The notes under the pieces were generated by a model. That model did not search any database and was not told the DNA's origin. It saw only the letters and a program-made list of their open reading frames with translations. Positions 45,471 to 55,844 of a stretch of 64,000 bases of DNA are shown piece by piece. The stretch is from the NCBI RefSeq assembly GCF_011386835.1, contig NC_088800.1:80354981-80418980 (forward strand), written 5' to 3'. This stretch comes from Chrysemys picta bellii. Lineage: Eukaryota > Chordata > Testudines > Emydidae. Position numbers and translations under genes: made by a program. Each line of letters starts with the position of its first letter. Position 1 is the first letter of the stretch.

Positions 45471-46030
45471 TGCAATATAAAAAATACTTGCTTCACAATT
45501 TGAGCAACCTCATGAGATTTCAGCTATGTTAGCATTTTGAGGTATATTTTCCAAAGTGAGACATCAGAAACACGCAGGTGGGGGCCTTACAATCTCATCT
45601 GTAAATAGATTCTCAGCACTGTTAACCCCTTAGGTTCTGAACAACTACTACAGAACTCCTGTTTATTTTTCAGTGCACTTTGTATATGTTTGCAGGTGAT
45701 ATAAAAGAGAACTTAAGGCAAAGATAACACTCTATTTAGGTATAAACATAGCAAAGCAGCCTTTTTGGGGTCACCTGTAAAAAAAATTGTATAAATACTG
45801 TTGCCTTCCTGTCCTGGAGCAACTCCCTGAAATAGTTTGAGGGAGAATGGAGGAATGCAAGGAGCTCCTGGTGTGTGCAATGAACTCTGCCTAAAGAAGC
45901 AACAAAATATGCAATCCCCTGGATTTTAGGATTCCAGGAATAAGTTTATATTTTACACTTCTCTCGCACCTTCCATCCTTAACAAATTTTCATAATAAAT
46001 ACTTGATACACCCTGGTGTGCTAGCCAATA
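45471..46030. other. intronic sequence, no gene recognised
   Basis: Nothing identifiable. Confidence 0.4.
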
Positions 46031-46034
46031 TGCA

Positions 46035-46160
46035 AGTCCTGTTTTTACAGGTGAGGAAAATTTGAGATGTAGAGATTGACTTGTCCAAGTCTCACTGTGA
46101 GGCTGTGAGGTCTGAGAAAAGAACCCAGATCTTGTGACAGCTAGTCATGTGCTGTAACTA
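46035..46160 (+). repeat. MIR SINE
   Basis: TTTTTACAGGTGAGGAAAAT, GACTTGTCCAAGTCTCACTG and AAAGAACCCAGATCTTG follow MIR order. Confidence 0.75.
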
Positions 46161-46161
46161 C

Positions 46162-46444
46162 TACAGTAGAACCTCAGAGTTACGAACTGACCGGTCAATC
46201 ACACACCTCATTTGGAAAGGAAGTATGCAATCAGGCAGCAGCGCGCGCACACACACACACACACGTTAAACAAACTACTTTTAAAAAAAGGAAAGCAGCA
46301 TATTTCTTCTGCATAATAATGTTTCAAAACTGTATTAAATCAATGTTCAGTTGTAAACTTTTGAAAGACCAAGCATAAAGTTTTGTTCAGAGTTACAAAC
46401 AACCTCCATTCCCAACGTGTTCATAACTCTGAGATTCTACTGTA
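46162..46444. mobile_element. Tigger-type MITE
   Basis: TACAGTAGAACCTCAGAGTT at the left and AACTCTGAGATTCTACTGTA at the right are near-perfect inverted repeats ending in TA. The CAGTAG start is typical of TcMar-Tigger. A (CA)n run at 46248-46264 lies inside. Confidence 0.88.
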
Positions 46445-46685
46445 CAGCCTGCCTTGTCTCATATTAGACAGTATAAGTCTTTATACTGCAGTAGCTTACT
46501 GATTTCTAATATGTGCAGCTTATCCAAGTCCTTCAGATATAAATATTTTATCATCCTCTAAAAATGAGTTTCTTCTGTCCTCCAATTCAGCCTCCTGTTT
46601 CACTAGTACTCCTTTTTCTACATATCCGTTTGCCTACAATAATAATTACAAGAATCTTCTAAGACGTGTTATGGTGCTGGACTCC
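46445..46685. other. intronic sequence
   Basis: Nothing identifiable. Confidence 0.4.
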
Positions 46686-46945
46686 ATGTAGATTCCAGTT
46701 ATTAGCAACCCCTCAGTTCCCACCCAAAAGTTGCTGTTGTGGTTGCTACATAAGCAACCAATAAGTAGCCGATAAGCGAAAGGCATTGTTTTCAGGCACA
46801 TGCATATGTGTATGAGTGAGACAATACATAGTAATTATAGAAGCTGGGCAACTGTTTAAGTTTTGGTTCTGTGTTGAAAAATTAATGTATAAACCAAACA
46901 AAGTAGAGCAAACCTAAATCTTGGTATACTGTGCATCATATATTT

Positions 46946-47165
46946 CAATGGTTCTCAAAGTTTTGTACTGGTGACTCATTTCACATAGCAAGCCTCTGAG
47001 TGTGACCCCCCACTTATAAATTAAAAACACTTAAATATATTTAACACCATTACAAATGCTGGAAGCAAAGCGGGGTTTGGGGTGGAGGATGACAGCTCGT
47101 GCACCCCCCATGTAATAACCTCATGACCCCATGAGGGGTCCTGACCCCCAGTTTGAGAACTCCTG
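46946..47165. mobile_element. hAT MITE nested in the Tigger element
   Basis: The ends CAATGGTTCTCAAA and TTTGAGAACTCCTG are inverted. Flanks ATATATTT (46938-46945) and ATGTACTT (47166-47173) agree at 6 of 8 positions, both differences being transitions, as for an aged 8-base duplication. The 220-base body has no frame. Confidence 0.87.
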
Positions 47166-47171
47166 ATGTAC

Positions 47172-47486
47172 TTAGTCAATGCTGCACATGTGAGACAGTG
47201 AAGGAGCACACAATTTTATGAACAGGAAGTTTGTTTTAAAATAAAGAAATGAAAATTTTGCCATCCTTGCTGTTACATTCCTGCTCCTGACACTGGTTTG
47301 CCCTGACCTCATGCTCCTGTAAAATGTTACTTCCATTCTTAACAATGTCTCAAAATCTGTTTCACGCACCAACTTCTCAGATGCTTGCACTTGCTTAGCA
47401 CCAGGCTCACACACAGACTTCAGAACCCTAACTTTGTCAGTGAGAGACAGCTCCACATGTTTGCTGCGCAGGCTCAGAGCCACCAT
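47172..47486 (-). pseudogene. Tigger/pogo-like transposase N-terminus
   Basis: The minus frame reads KHVELSLTDKVRVLKSVCEP after a short basic start. It fits the first helix of the CENP-B/Psq-type helix-turn-helix at the start of Tigger transposases (K--LSL--K--VL). That region binds the inverted repeats. The following part has drifted, and the frame ends at the hAT insertion. The DDE catalytic domain is absent. Confidence 0.6.
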
Positions 47487-47958
47487 ATTGACTGAAGGTA
47501 GGACCTATCTTCTAATAAAGTTGCTAATAGATGGCATGCCTGTACCATTATCCAAATCCTGTTAACATGAAAGTTAATAGGACAGAATTGATTCTTGGCA
47601 AAATGTTTCTGTGAAAGTTGTTAATATTGGGGTTGGTATTAAGTGGAATCTACTGTACTTGCACACCTCTCTCTCTGACGAATTACAAGCAAAAAAAATG
47701 AATCTAGGCCTAATCACCTAATCAGTTTCCTACCATTACAGGGACCTCTGGCATTGGTAGAACCTCGGTCTCTCCTGTTCCCTAGCTGTAGCACACGTCC
47801 GTTTAGCTTCCTGAAAGCTGAAATGCTTTAGTGTAACTAAAGTCACTGGGCTCAGCTTAAGGGTACATGGGTGAACTTTAGTGTCCTGTGATATGCAGCA
47901 GGTCATACTTGATGATGTAATGGTCCCTTCTCATCTGAAACTCTAATCTATTGTGTTA

Positions 47959-48520
47959 GGCCTTGTCTATACAGGAAAGTTGCTCCAGTATAACCGAAGG
48001 TGTGAATTTAAACCAGTAGTTAAACTGGTGCAAACTCCTGTGTGGACTCTCTTGTTTTGGTCTAAGAGTTTAGCTTAAATTGATTAGGAATAGGTTAAAG
48101 TTTAAACCAAAATAAACCTCTTAAAGTGTGTGTGTGTGTGTGTGTTCACTCAGGATTTTGCAGCCGTTTAACCATGGCCAGGTTTACGCTAGGAGCTCAT
48201 TACAAGTATAGCTATTACTGGTATACTGTGATGACAAAGCACTCCTAGTGTGGGCGTACCTTATACTGGCAAAACTGTGCTTTACCAGTGTAACTTATTC
48301 CAGCCTTCTCATCCCTCCGAGTGAATGAGGTTATCCCAGAAAAAGTGCACTTTTGCTATTATAACTGTCTACACTAGGGGCTTCTGCTGACACAACTGTG
48401 TTGATCAGATCACACCATTTCACATCCCTGACCAATGTAACTATGCCAGTAAAAGTTTGTAAAGTAAACCTGGACTATCTGTTTTGCACTAGTATAACAC
48501 TTTCTCATGTAGACAAGGCC
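47959..48520. mobile_element. Harbinger-like MITEs (GGCCTTGTCTATAC ends), possibly two nested
   Basis: The left end GGCCTTGTCTATACAGG follows TTA (47956-47958). The right end CATGTAGACAAGGCC is followed by TTC. Inside, GGTTTACGCTAGGAGC (about 48180) and TAACTGTCTACACTAGGGGC (about 48362) look like further termini, so one copy may lie within another. A (GT)n run lies at 48126-48144. Confidence 0.68.
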
Positions 48521-48610
48521 TTCTTGCCTAAGACCTCTTGCTTCCAAGACCAACCTTTGTTCAGCGAGAATCTCCATATCTTCTTAGTTTGGCTGATGGA
48601 AAGCCAGTTA

Positions 48611-48861
48611 GGCTATGGCTACACTGGCACTTTACAGCACTGCAACTTTCTCGCTCAGGGGTGTGAAAAAACACACCCCGAGCGCAGCCAGTTACAGCGC
48701 TGTAAAGTGCCAGTGTAAACAGTACCGCGTGGAGGTGGAGTACCTGCAGCGCTGAGAGAGCTCTCTCCCAGCGCTGGCATGCGACCACACTCGCACTTCA
48801 AAGCGCTGCCACGGGAGCGCTCCAGCAGCAGCCCTTTGAAGTTTTGAGTGTATCCACAGCC
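48611..48861. mobile_element. Harbinger-type MITE with TTA duplication
   Basis: GGCTATGGCTACACTGG at the left and GAGTGTATCCACAGCC at the right are inverted, with TTA on both sides (48608-48610 and 48862-48864). Internal arms GGCACTTTACAGC and GCTGTAAAGTGCC form a hairpin, and AGAGCTCTCTCCCAGCGCTG repeats as a second foldback. Confidence 0.88.
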
Positions 48862-48864
48862 TTA

Positions 48865-50052
48865 GAAATCATGGTTTTTACATCAGAAGATCAAGTGAGT
48901 ATACCCTTCCAGGGAGCAACAATTTCCAAGGGGGAGGGTTAGTGAATATGTTTCAGTCAGCACTTGTGAGGCAGTGTTGGAAGCTTATCCTGGACATTAT
49001 ATATCCCTTTAAAATTAGTAGAAAAAAAGATATGCATGCTAAAAGTACATTGTATATTTGTAAATAAAATTAATACTATTAGAGTCCTAAATATGATTTA
49101 GTTTACAAATACTTGGGCGTAGGGGGAGACTGAAAAATTTTGTTAGCTGCCTTCATGCTTGAAGGCCAAGGTTTCCTTGGTTCTTTCCAAGGGCCTGTCC
49201 TCTTTAATTTTTGCTGTCTTCTCTCTGGCCCTCCATCCTAGTCTTGGCCTGGCTGGGTGAGAGACTTCTGGGAAAAGTTCTGAGGAAGACTGGTATATCA
49301 TAAATACCTAGGTATTTTATATATACACATCACTAATAGTGTCTTTTAAAAAAATATTGATAGAATTTTGCTAAATAACATGCATGGCAGTCAGATACTG
49401 TAGTTAGTTGGCCTATGTATTATGACAAAAAGGGAAAAATCTTCACCCAAACACTTCTTAATCATAAAAGAACAATAGGGTTTAAAACTATATTCTCATG
49501 AAAGGGCTGTTCATGCTAATCAGAATGCAGCTATTTAGTAACGGTACAGTGAACAATAGTTACACTACTGCATTAGCATCTATCATACAATGATTAAACC
49601 TACATCAGTCATTTTGGTCTGTTAAACTAGAAAATAATTGTAATATTCTTGTAAGATTGATGTCTTGTTTAGAAAATAAAGGTCTCTGCTTTGGCTTGGT
49701 ATCTGTCTCACCAGCAGAAACTAGTCTTCTGTGAAAGTGCTTCTCTCCCTTCTCCCCCCAGTGATATCTCTAAATTGTAACTGTTCCATTATGATTATTA
49801 ATTTATGACACCATAAACTTGCATTGGGTTTTACAAACACAGTAAGATGTATATCTGCCTCAGAATTCAGTTGAGATCACAACTGAAGAACCCAATAAAA
49901 TCTATGGATATCTAATATTCAAAGCAGTGGAGAATGTGTGTTTTAATATTTTTTAAAATTTCAGTTAACATAAAGGTCTAAATTAAATCAACTAAAATAA
50001 GGATTCAGTTAAATTTGCTGTTCTCTCCTTTTTGCCACTCCATTGTGCATAG
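48865..50052. other. intronic sequence, no gene recognised
   Basis: AT-rich. Nothing identifiable. Confidence 0.45.
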
Positions 50053-50057
50053 ATACC

Positions 50058-50735
50058 TGTAAAGAAGTCCAGACTCACCCCTGCGGCACCCCCTACTGGT
50101 TACTCCAGGGAATCAGCTCTCCAGCCTCTGGAGCGCCCTCTGCAGGCCGGTGATCTGCCTGTCCTCTTCCTCAGGTCCCCATGTCCCTCCCAGGACCCCG
50201 GTGCCCTTTGCTCTGGGTGCTGGCCCCTGGCAGTACCCACACGCTAGGTCTCCCCTCCCTGGGGAACCCCCACCCACTATCCCCACCTTACTTCAGAATA
50301 AGGCCACTGCCAGTCACCAACTAGCCCCCGCTTCCTGGAGCAGACTGCAGTATAGGCCACTCATCACAGGTAAGGTTGGGTTTGGACCTGCTGCCTTGGC
50401 CTAGTCCTGGGCTGCCCTCTGCAACTCCCAGTACCCCTTGGCCTCCTACCAGGCCACAGCCTGGGGCTATCCAGGCTGGAGCTCCCCAGCCCTGCTCCAC
50501 TGCAGGTACCCTCTCTAGCTCCCTGCAGCCAGGCCCTTCTCTCTCTGAAGGCAGAGAGAGACTGCTGAGGGCCTGGCTCCCAGCCTTCTTATACAGGCCA
50601 GCTGTGGCCTGATTGGGGCATGGCCAGCAGTGGCTACTTCCCCAATCAGCCCAGTAGCTTTTCCCTTTGCCCCAGCCCTCTGCCAGGGCTGTTTTAAACC
50701 CTTCCAGGCAGGAGTGGGGTAACCTCCCCGCTACA
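50058..50735 (-). mobile_element. solo LTR with 5-base target-site duplication
   Basis: The plus strand runs TGTAAAG...CCGCTACA, with ATACC immediately on both sides (50053-50057 and 50736-50740). On the minus strand it starts TGTAGCGGGGAGG, and a TATA-type GTATAAGAAGG lies about 140 bases in (near 50590), so the minus strand is the likely sense. No internal region follows, so it is a solo LTR of 678 bases. The 152-codon minus frame within has no domain. Confidence 0.88.
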
Positions 50736-50792
50736 ATACCACAGTGTGTTTTTATGTAAGATCCTCCTCTGTTCAGCAATTCCTCCCATTAC

Positions 50793-50905
50793 TAAGGCCT
50801 GGTCTACCCTTGGAGGGGCAGCGTGAGCTAAGTCTGTCTACGTTATGCAACTTCAGCTACGAAAATAGCGTAGCTGAAGTCGACGTACTTTAAGACTGAG
50901 TGTGT
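50793..50905. repeat. truncated MITE with CTTCAGCTACG hairpin
   Basis: AAGGCCTGGTCTACCCTTGG is a left-type terminus. CTTCAGCTACG and CGTAGCTGAAG form an exact 11-base hairpin near 50851-50879. The right end is missing. Confidence 0.6.
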
Positions 50906-51475
50906 GCATTGGTAACTTACAAAATTTCGAAATGAAAATGCTATTTTATAGTAACAAAGGGTTTGTTAATAGGCATGAACAAATGAACTATTTCTCTAAA
51001 ACAATACGGTCACGGCTTACTGAATAAATAAGATGCCATAATGTGCAGTTACAGTAGATTGACATATTTAGAGTGCCTTATGTTACAACTGAACTAGGTG
51101 TAAGATTAAGGGCACTAAAATAGCAATACCTGAGACAATGTATGGTTATCATGGTACTTAAATAAAAACATGCCAGTTCAAGCATTTTATGTGTTTGATG
51201 CCCCATACACATACAGGTGTAATAAGTTGTCACCTGCCATTATTATAGTGTCTTAGGGCTGCGTGTAGAGACTGGCATTTAGGGAAGTGGGTGTTAAATT
51301 TGTAAAACAGCCTTTCATGCTAAAAAGCCTACTTTGCCAAGGCCCTGAATTCCATGTCCTGACTAAATTTTTAGTCATAGGAGGATCCCACTTGTGGTAG
51401 TTCTGCCAGAGAGAGAGATTACAAAGACTGTTCTGGAGATTTCAGCTTGTCGCTGCTGTCCTGTTAATCTCTCAA
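50906..51475. other. intronic sequence, no gene recognised
   Basis: Nothing identifiable. Confidence 0.4.
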
Positions 51476-51479
51476 CCCA

Positions 51480-51850
51480 CAAAAATGCTCTTTCCTCGTC
51501 CTTCACATTGCTCCAGTTCACCCTGGATTTGTTGCTAATGCTACATCCTACATGCTTGTCCTCCACAGCATCTTCAAAGTATGTCACTTTGTACCATCAA
51601 AGTCTTCATTCAAGCCCTAATTGTGTTTAAATCTGTCTAACTACTGCAAGCTCCTACTCTCCTGTCTCCCTGATTTACTTTCCATTACCCTACCCTTTCA
51701 ATCTACTCAAAATGCCACAGATGATATGTAACTTGCCTGCTGTCCTGACCATATTGAACTCCTCTCAAAACCTCTTCACTGTCATCTTGCTTATAGCATT
51801 ACATTTTAAACCCCTTATTGCTTACAAGGCATGTTAAAATAGGTTGCCTG
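51480..51850 (+). repeat. L2-type LINE fragment
   Basis: AACTACTGCAAGCTCCTACT, CTCCTGTCTCCCTGATT, CAATCTACTCAAAATGCC and CTCTCAAAACCTCTTCACTG follow the order of the L2 ORF2 C-terminal region. No open frame survives. Confidence 0.65.
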
Positions 51851-52190
51851 TCGCTTGTCTGCTAGTTTGCTACCATTTCTTTTTACCCCTCGTTTACCCC
51901 AGCCATGTAGCATTACTAATTGCTGTCTTTGTATCTTTGCCCCCATCTTTTTTCCTCCATATTTGTCTTATATGGCTCTCATATACTTGAAGCCACTTCC
52001 ATGGGTCAAATTGGGGTTTGGGATGGAAGTGGTACTAGTCCAAGCGCTGCCAACATGACACCATTATGAGACACAGGTAATTTGTGTGGATGCTCAAAAT
52101 ATGATCCTCTCCTCCTCTATTACATGTTTGACTATCAGTTAAAGAGAGAACAATGTGGACATCTAAATTATCATTGCACATTTGAGTTTT
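51851..52190. other. intronic sequence
   Basis: Nothing identifiable. Confidence 0.4.
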
Positions 52191-52192
52191 AC

Positions 52193-52322
52193 CTGCATCT
52201 GAAGAAGTGAGGTTCTTCCCCACGAAAGCTTATGCTCCCAATACTTCTGTTAGTCTTAAAGGTTCCACAGGACCCTCTGTTGCTTTTTACAGATTCAGAC
52301 TAACACGGCTACCCCCCTGAAA
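52193..52322 (+). repeat. common chelonian repeat (CACGAAAGCTTATGCTC)
   Basis: CCTGCATCTGAAGAAGTGAG, CACGAAAGCTTATGCTC, GTTAGTCTTAAAGG and CAGACTAACACGGCTAC are phrases I recognise as very common in turtle genomes. I cannot assign the family from sequence alone. Confidence 0.6.
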
Positions 52323-52982
52323 CCTGCACTGAGATATACAGGGACAGCTCTTACCTCTCAGCTGCTGTCAGACTTTTTGTAAAAGTCAGGCAGACATCAC
52401 CATGTTGGCTACATTGTTCACAATTTAGAAAATTATCTGTGCATCCATAAGGACTAGAGGATTACTTCTTTTAATATGAAAGCTGAGATTCTGGAGCACA
52501 AGATGGCAGCTTAGGTATGCCATATCCACATTCCCTTAACCCTTCGCTCCTTCTGGAAACCCAAGGGAATTGTGGGAGATGGGGGTCAATTTCAGTGTTT
52601 CTTGAGTAACTTCTACAAGTCCATGGGGAGACTGCCATAAATCTGCTGGTGTCAGCATCACTTCCTAGTTCTCCTCTGAAAGTGGAGGCCAGGTTGAGCA
52701 GTAAACACGCTTGTTGATTAGCAAGAGAAATTTTAGTTACAGCTTTTGAATAACAGTTGGAAAGCCTCTGAGGTGCTTGTAGTGAGGTGGTAAAAGATGT
52801 TCCAGTTGCACTTGTGGAGAGCCAGAGAATGAGACCAATAATTCAGAGTTTATGGTGTAACTATCTTGCACCCATCACCAACTGAATAGGCTGCTGTGTG
52901 CTGTACTGGCAGATCTTCAGCAAATGGAGCAGTGATTTTGGGTGCAGACTATGAGCACAAACTGGGACCCAGTTGTTCTAAG
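52323..52982. other. intronic sequence
   Basis: GAAAGCTGAGATTCTGGAGC near 52480 recurs at 32525. Otherwise nothing identifiable. Confidence 0.4.
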
Positions 52983-52990
52983 GCCTAGGG

Positions 52991-53601
52991 CAGAGGTTCC
53001 CAAACTTGTTTTTGCTGTGCTACTGCTGCCAGCCCTCCCTCCCTTAAGAAACAATATTTCTGTAGATGCCTGGGAGCCCATCCTGACCAGTGTGCCCCAC
53101 TGCTCCCTGGCCCATGAGCGTTGTTCTACCTGGGACACACTGGGGCATAGCCAGGCAGGCTGTGCCCCACTCTTAGCCCAACAGGGCATAGCCAGGCAGG
53201 CTGTGCCCCACTCTTCATGCCTCCCCACTACTGGGACCCACCAAAATTCCTCCGGCTGCAGGCTTCTCCCACGATCCCCAGCACACGTGGTCAAGAGCTT
53301 GCGCGGACAGGGAGGAATTACCTCCCAAGAGGGCACGTGCACATCAGCTTCTGGAGAAATGAGGGAACTGGGATTACCCCCCTCATCCCCAAACCTTCTG
53401 TGAGGAGACGACCTTCCTCACTTCTCATTCCTTCCCCCTCCTTGTTCTTCCAGTCAGGCAGCAGCAGCAGGCACTGGAGCAGGAGACTGAGCTAGTGAGC
53501 GGAATTATTATTTTATCAACACTATTTTGAAGAAACGAGAGAGATCTGAACCACATGCCCTCTGATAACCTCATGCACACCCCACAGTTTGAAAACCAGT
53601 G
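52991..53601. mobile_element. hAT MITE with perfect 8-base target-site duplication
   Basis: CAGAGGTTCCCAAACTTG at the left and CAGTTTGAAAACCAGTG at the right are inverted. GCCTAGGG is present exactly on both sides (52983-52990 and 53602-53609). Inside, GGCATAGCCAGGCAGGCTGT is repeated in tandem at about 53143-53206. The 141- and 153-codon frames across it have no transposase motif. Confidence 0.93.
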
Positions 53602-53609
53602 GCCTAGGG

Positions 53610-54536
53610 TGAGCAGCAATAGCAAGTAGCCTCCAGGATGAGGAATACCACATTTCTGTACCTCTGCAGTGAGCTATCTGTACTTTGCAGTACTATGTAT
53701 TGTCTTGTAGGGGCATGTGATCAAAGTGGCCAATGTGCCATAGATCCCTGGGGTTTTAGCAAGTTGGAGTTCCTTAACTCTACGGGAGACATGAATGGAA
53801 TCCATTCGCCCATTCTGTCTCCCCCTTTTTTTTTTTTCCTCTGGCCCTGAAACAACAAGTATACTAACAGGGATACTGATCAGTTCTGATGCGAGTCCTT
53901 GATAATCAGTGAATTCATGGATGTGTGTATATATAGGATAATCAGCAAAAGTGCGTTATGATAGAATTTTCAAAAACTACTCTTCCCAAGATTGGGAGAT
54001 CCAGTCCCACTGAATTACATTGATATAGATGTTTCTCTCACTACAATGATGCTGGATGAACTTGCATACCCGCTTTAGCTATAGCTAATGGAAACTTTTC
54101 CTAATTACACAGACCCAGAGATGCAGATTCAGTTTTTGGAATACATTCAGCAGGTGCAGGATAGCGATAGTGTATGCTTTTGAGAGATATTTAACACGCA
54201 ATGTCTGTTCAGTGACTAACGTAGCAATTATCATATCAGTGTATTACATTTTGCATACTCTATGAAAACCAAGGTGATGTTTTCAGTGAACAGAAGAGTG
54301 GTAAGGCAGCCAGCCAGACTGGCATCAACCTATGCACAGCTAGACAAACAAGTGGCTGAACCTGAGGCTGTTTACAATTTGCAGTCAGCATGTTACCCAA
54401 ATTAGAAAAGCTGCAGGCACACACTTCCAGACTGATGATGGAAATTGAGAATGGACCAGTGAAGTAAGTTTTAACCTGTACTACTTCAGCATAGGAATCT
54501 GCTACTCTGCAGTGTTTTTTTTTTTTTTTTTTTTCA
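53610..54536. other. intronic sequence, no gene recognised
   Basis: Nothing identifiable apart from poly-T runs near 53826 and 54515. Confidence 0.45.
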
Positions 54537-54780
54537 GGCCTGGGTCTACACTTAAAAATGTTACTGGTATAACTATATTGAATAGGGAAGTCATTTTTAT
54601 TTTTTTTACTCAAAATAGTTATACTGGTAAAAGCCCTAGTGTGAATGCAGTTATGCCAGTTTTCTTATTCCCTTCCCCCTATATGAATAGCCATAGTGAT
54701 AACACCTTTATACTGATATAACTGTTCACACAATGGGGGTCCATACAAGGCTAGTAGTACTTTCTAGCGTAGACAAGCTC
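54537..54780. mobile_element. Harbinger-like MITE (GTCTACAC ends)
   Basis: GGCCTGGGTCTACACTTAAA at the left and TTTCTAGCGTAGACAAGCTC at the right are inverted. ACTGGTATAACT, TTATACTGG and CTGATATAACTG recur inside as in the family. Confidence 0.75.
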
Positions 54781-55844
54781 TTGGTCTTTGCCAAGTATTT
54801 GGGGTATGCTAGAAGTTATTCTTAATTCTGTTTATTTCCCCACCCCCAAGTGCAGTCTGTCAACACCCTCTACAGGTATACTTGGTAAACTGCACTTACA
54901 CTGCTCCCTAGTGCTGCTTCTTCCTTGCTCATGGCAGAGGTTTCCTTAGCGACTTTCTGAGAACTCTTTACCTCAGGTGTTTTTTTTCCAGATTCTCCCT
55001 CCATTATGTTCTCTGGCTGGGAGAGTGTCTGGGTGAGCACTTTGAAGAAGACTGGAAACTTCCATAACCTAGTGATTGAGCAAAGACCATCTGACAACAC
55101 TAATAGGTCTCTCTTTCTAGCATTCCATTCCATGCCCTGGTAGCCAACCCCTCACTCGGCTTGTATACGTTTTTTAGGGGGCTTCTCCTCCACAAGTACC
55201 TGACTGTGTACCATTTTTCCAAATCTAGTTTCTGTTCTTTTTCTGTTCCTTGTATTGTCGGCACTATGGCATCCAGTAAACATCCGGTCATTCAGCAGGA
55301 AATGAAATAAGGGCTTTTTGCGACTCCCTGTCCCTTTTCCAAACTGCCACAGTAGCTAGCTCCTGTTTACCGGGGGGAGAGGTTTTTTTTTTTTGCCCCC
55401 TGCTATTTATAACTTGTTTTAGTTGCATGTCAGTTTGATTCCTAAATGCCCTTTAGATTGCTGAAAAGGTATTACATCAAATAAATCTGCTTACCTCTAT
55501 ATTTTTCATATCTCAAGTAGACGAAGTGTGATTGCAGGCTTAGAAACCTAATTAGGCACTGGTTCTGACATATGGTTCAATGTAGATTCAATGTAAATGC
55601 TTTTTCATATGTAATTTTTGCAATACGTCACTTTTGTTGCTTTTTTTCTTTCTCTTCTCTCCCTCCTCTTACCCTTAATGTGCCATTTTGAATTGAGCCA
55701 TGTGGCTGTTGTACATGGTGAAATGGGCACTTCCCATCCTGCCTAGGCCATGTGCCTGAAAGGGATATATCTCAGGGGATGCCAGGACTTGGGAATTGAA
55801 GGAGAACTGAACTGGTAGTGTTGGAAATGGGCTTGGCAGCTGTA
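54781..55844. other. intronic sequence, no gene recognised
   Basis: Nothing identifiable. The 87-codon minus frame at 54870-55133 has no signature. Confidence 0.45.

Larger units (their letters stand above)
46687..47657 (-). mobile_element. decayed Tigger (pogo-like) DNA transposon
   Basis: The left end TGTAGATTCCAGTTATTAGC and the reverse complement of the right end, CAGTAGATTCCACTTAATAC, match over most positions, and both continue into CAACCCC. The minus strand carries a transposase N-terminus (47172-47486). A hAT element sits inside. The element is shorter than a full Tigger, so most of the transposase is deleted. Confidence 0.75.

Noticed and set aside
50321..50779. 152-codon minus frame
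   Set aside because: It lies within a solo LTR with a clear target-site duplication. No gag, pol or env motif is present.
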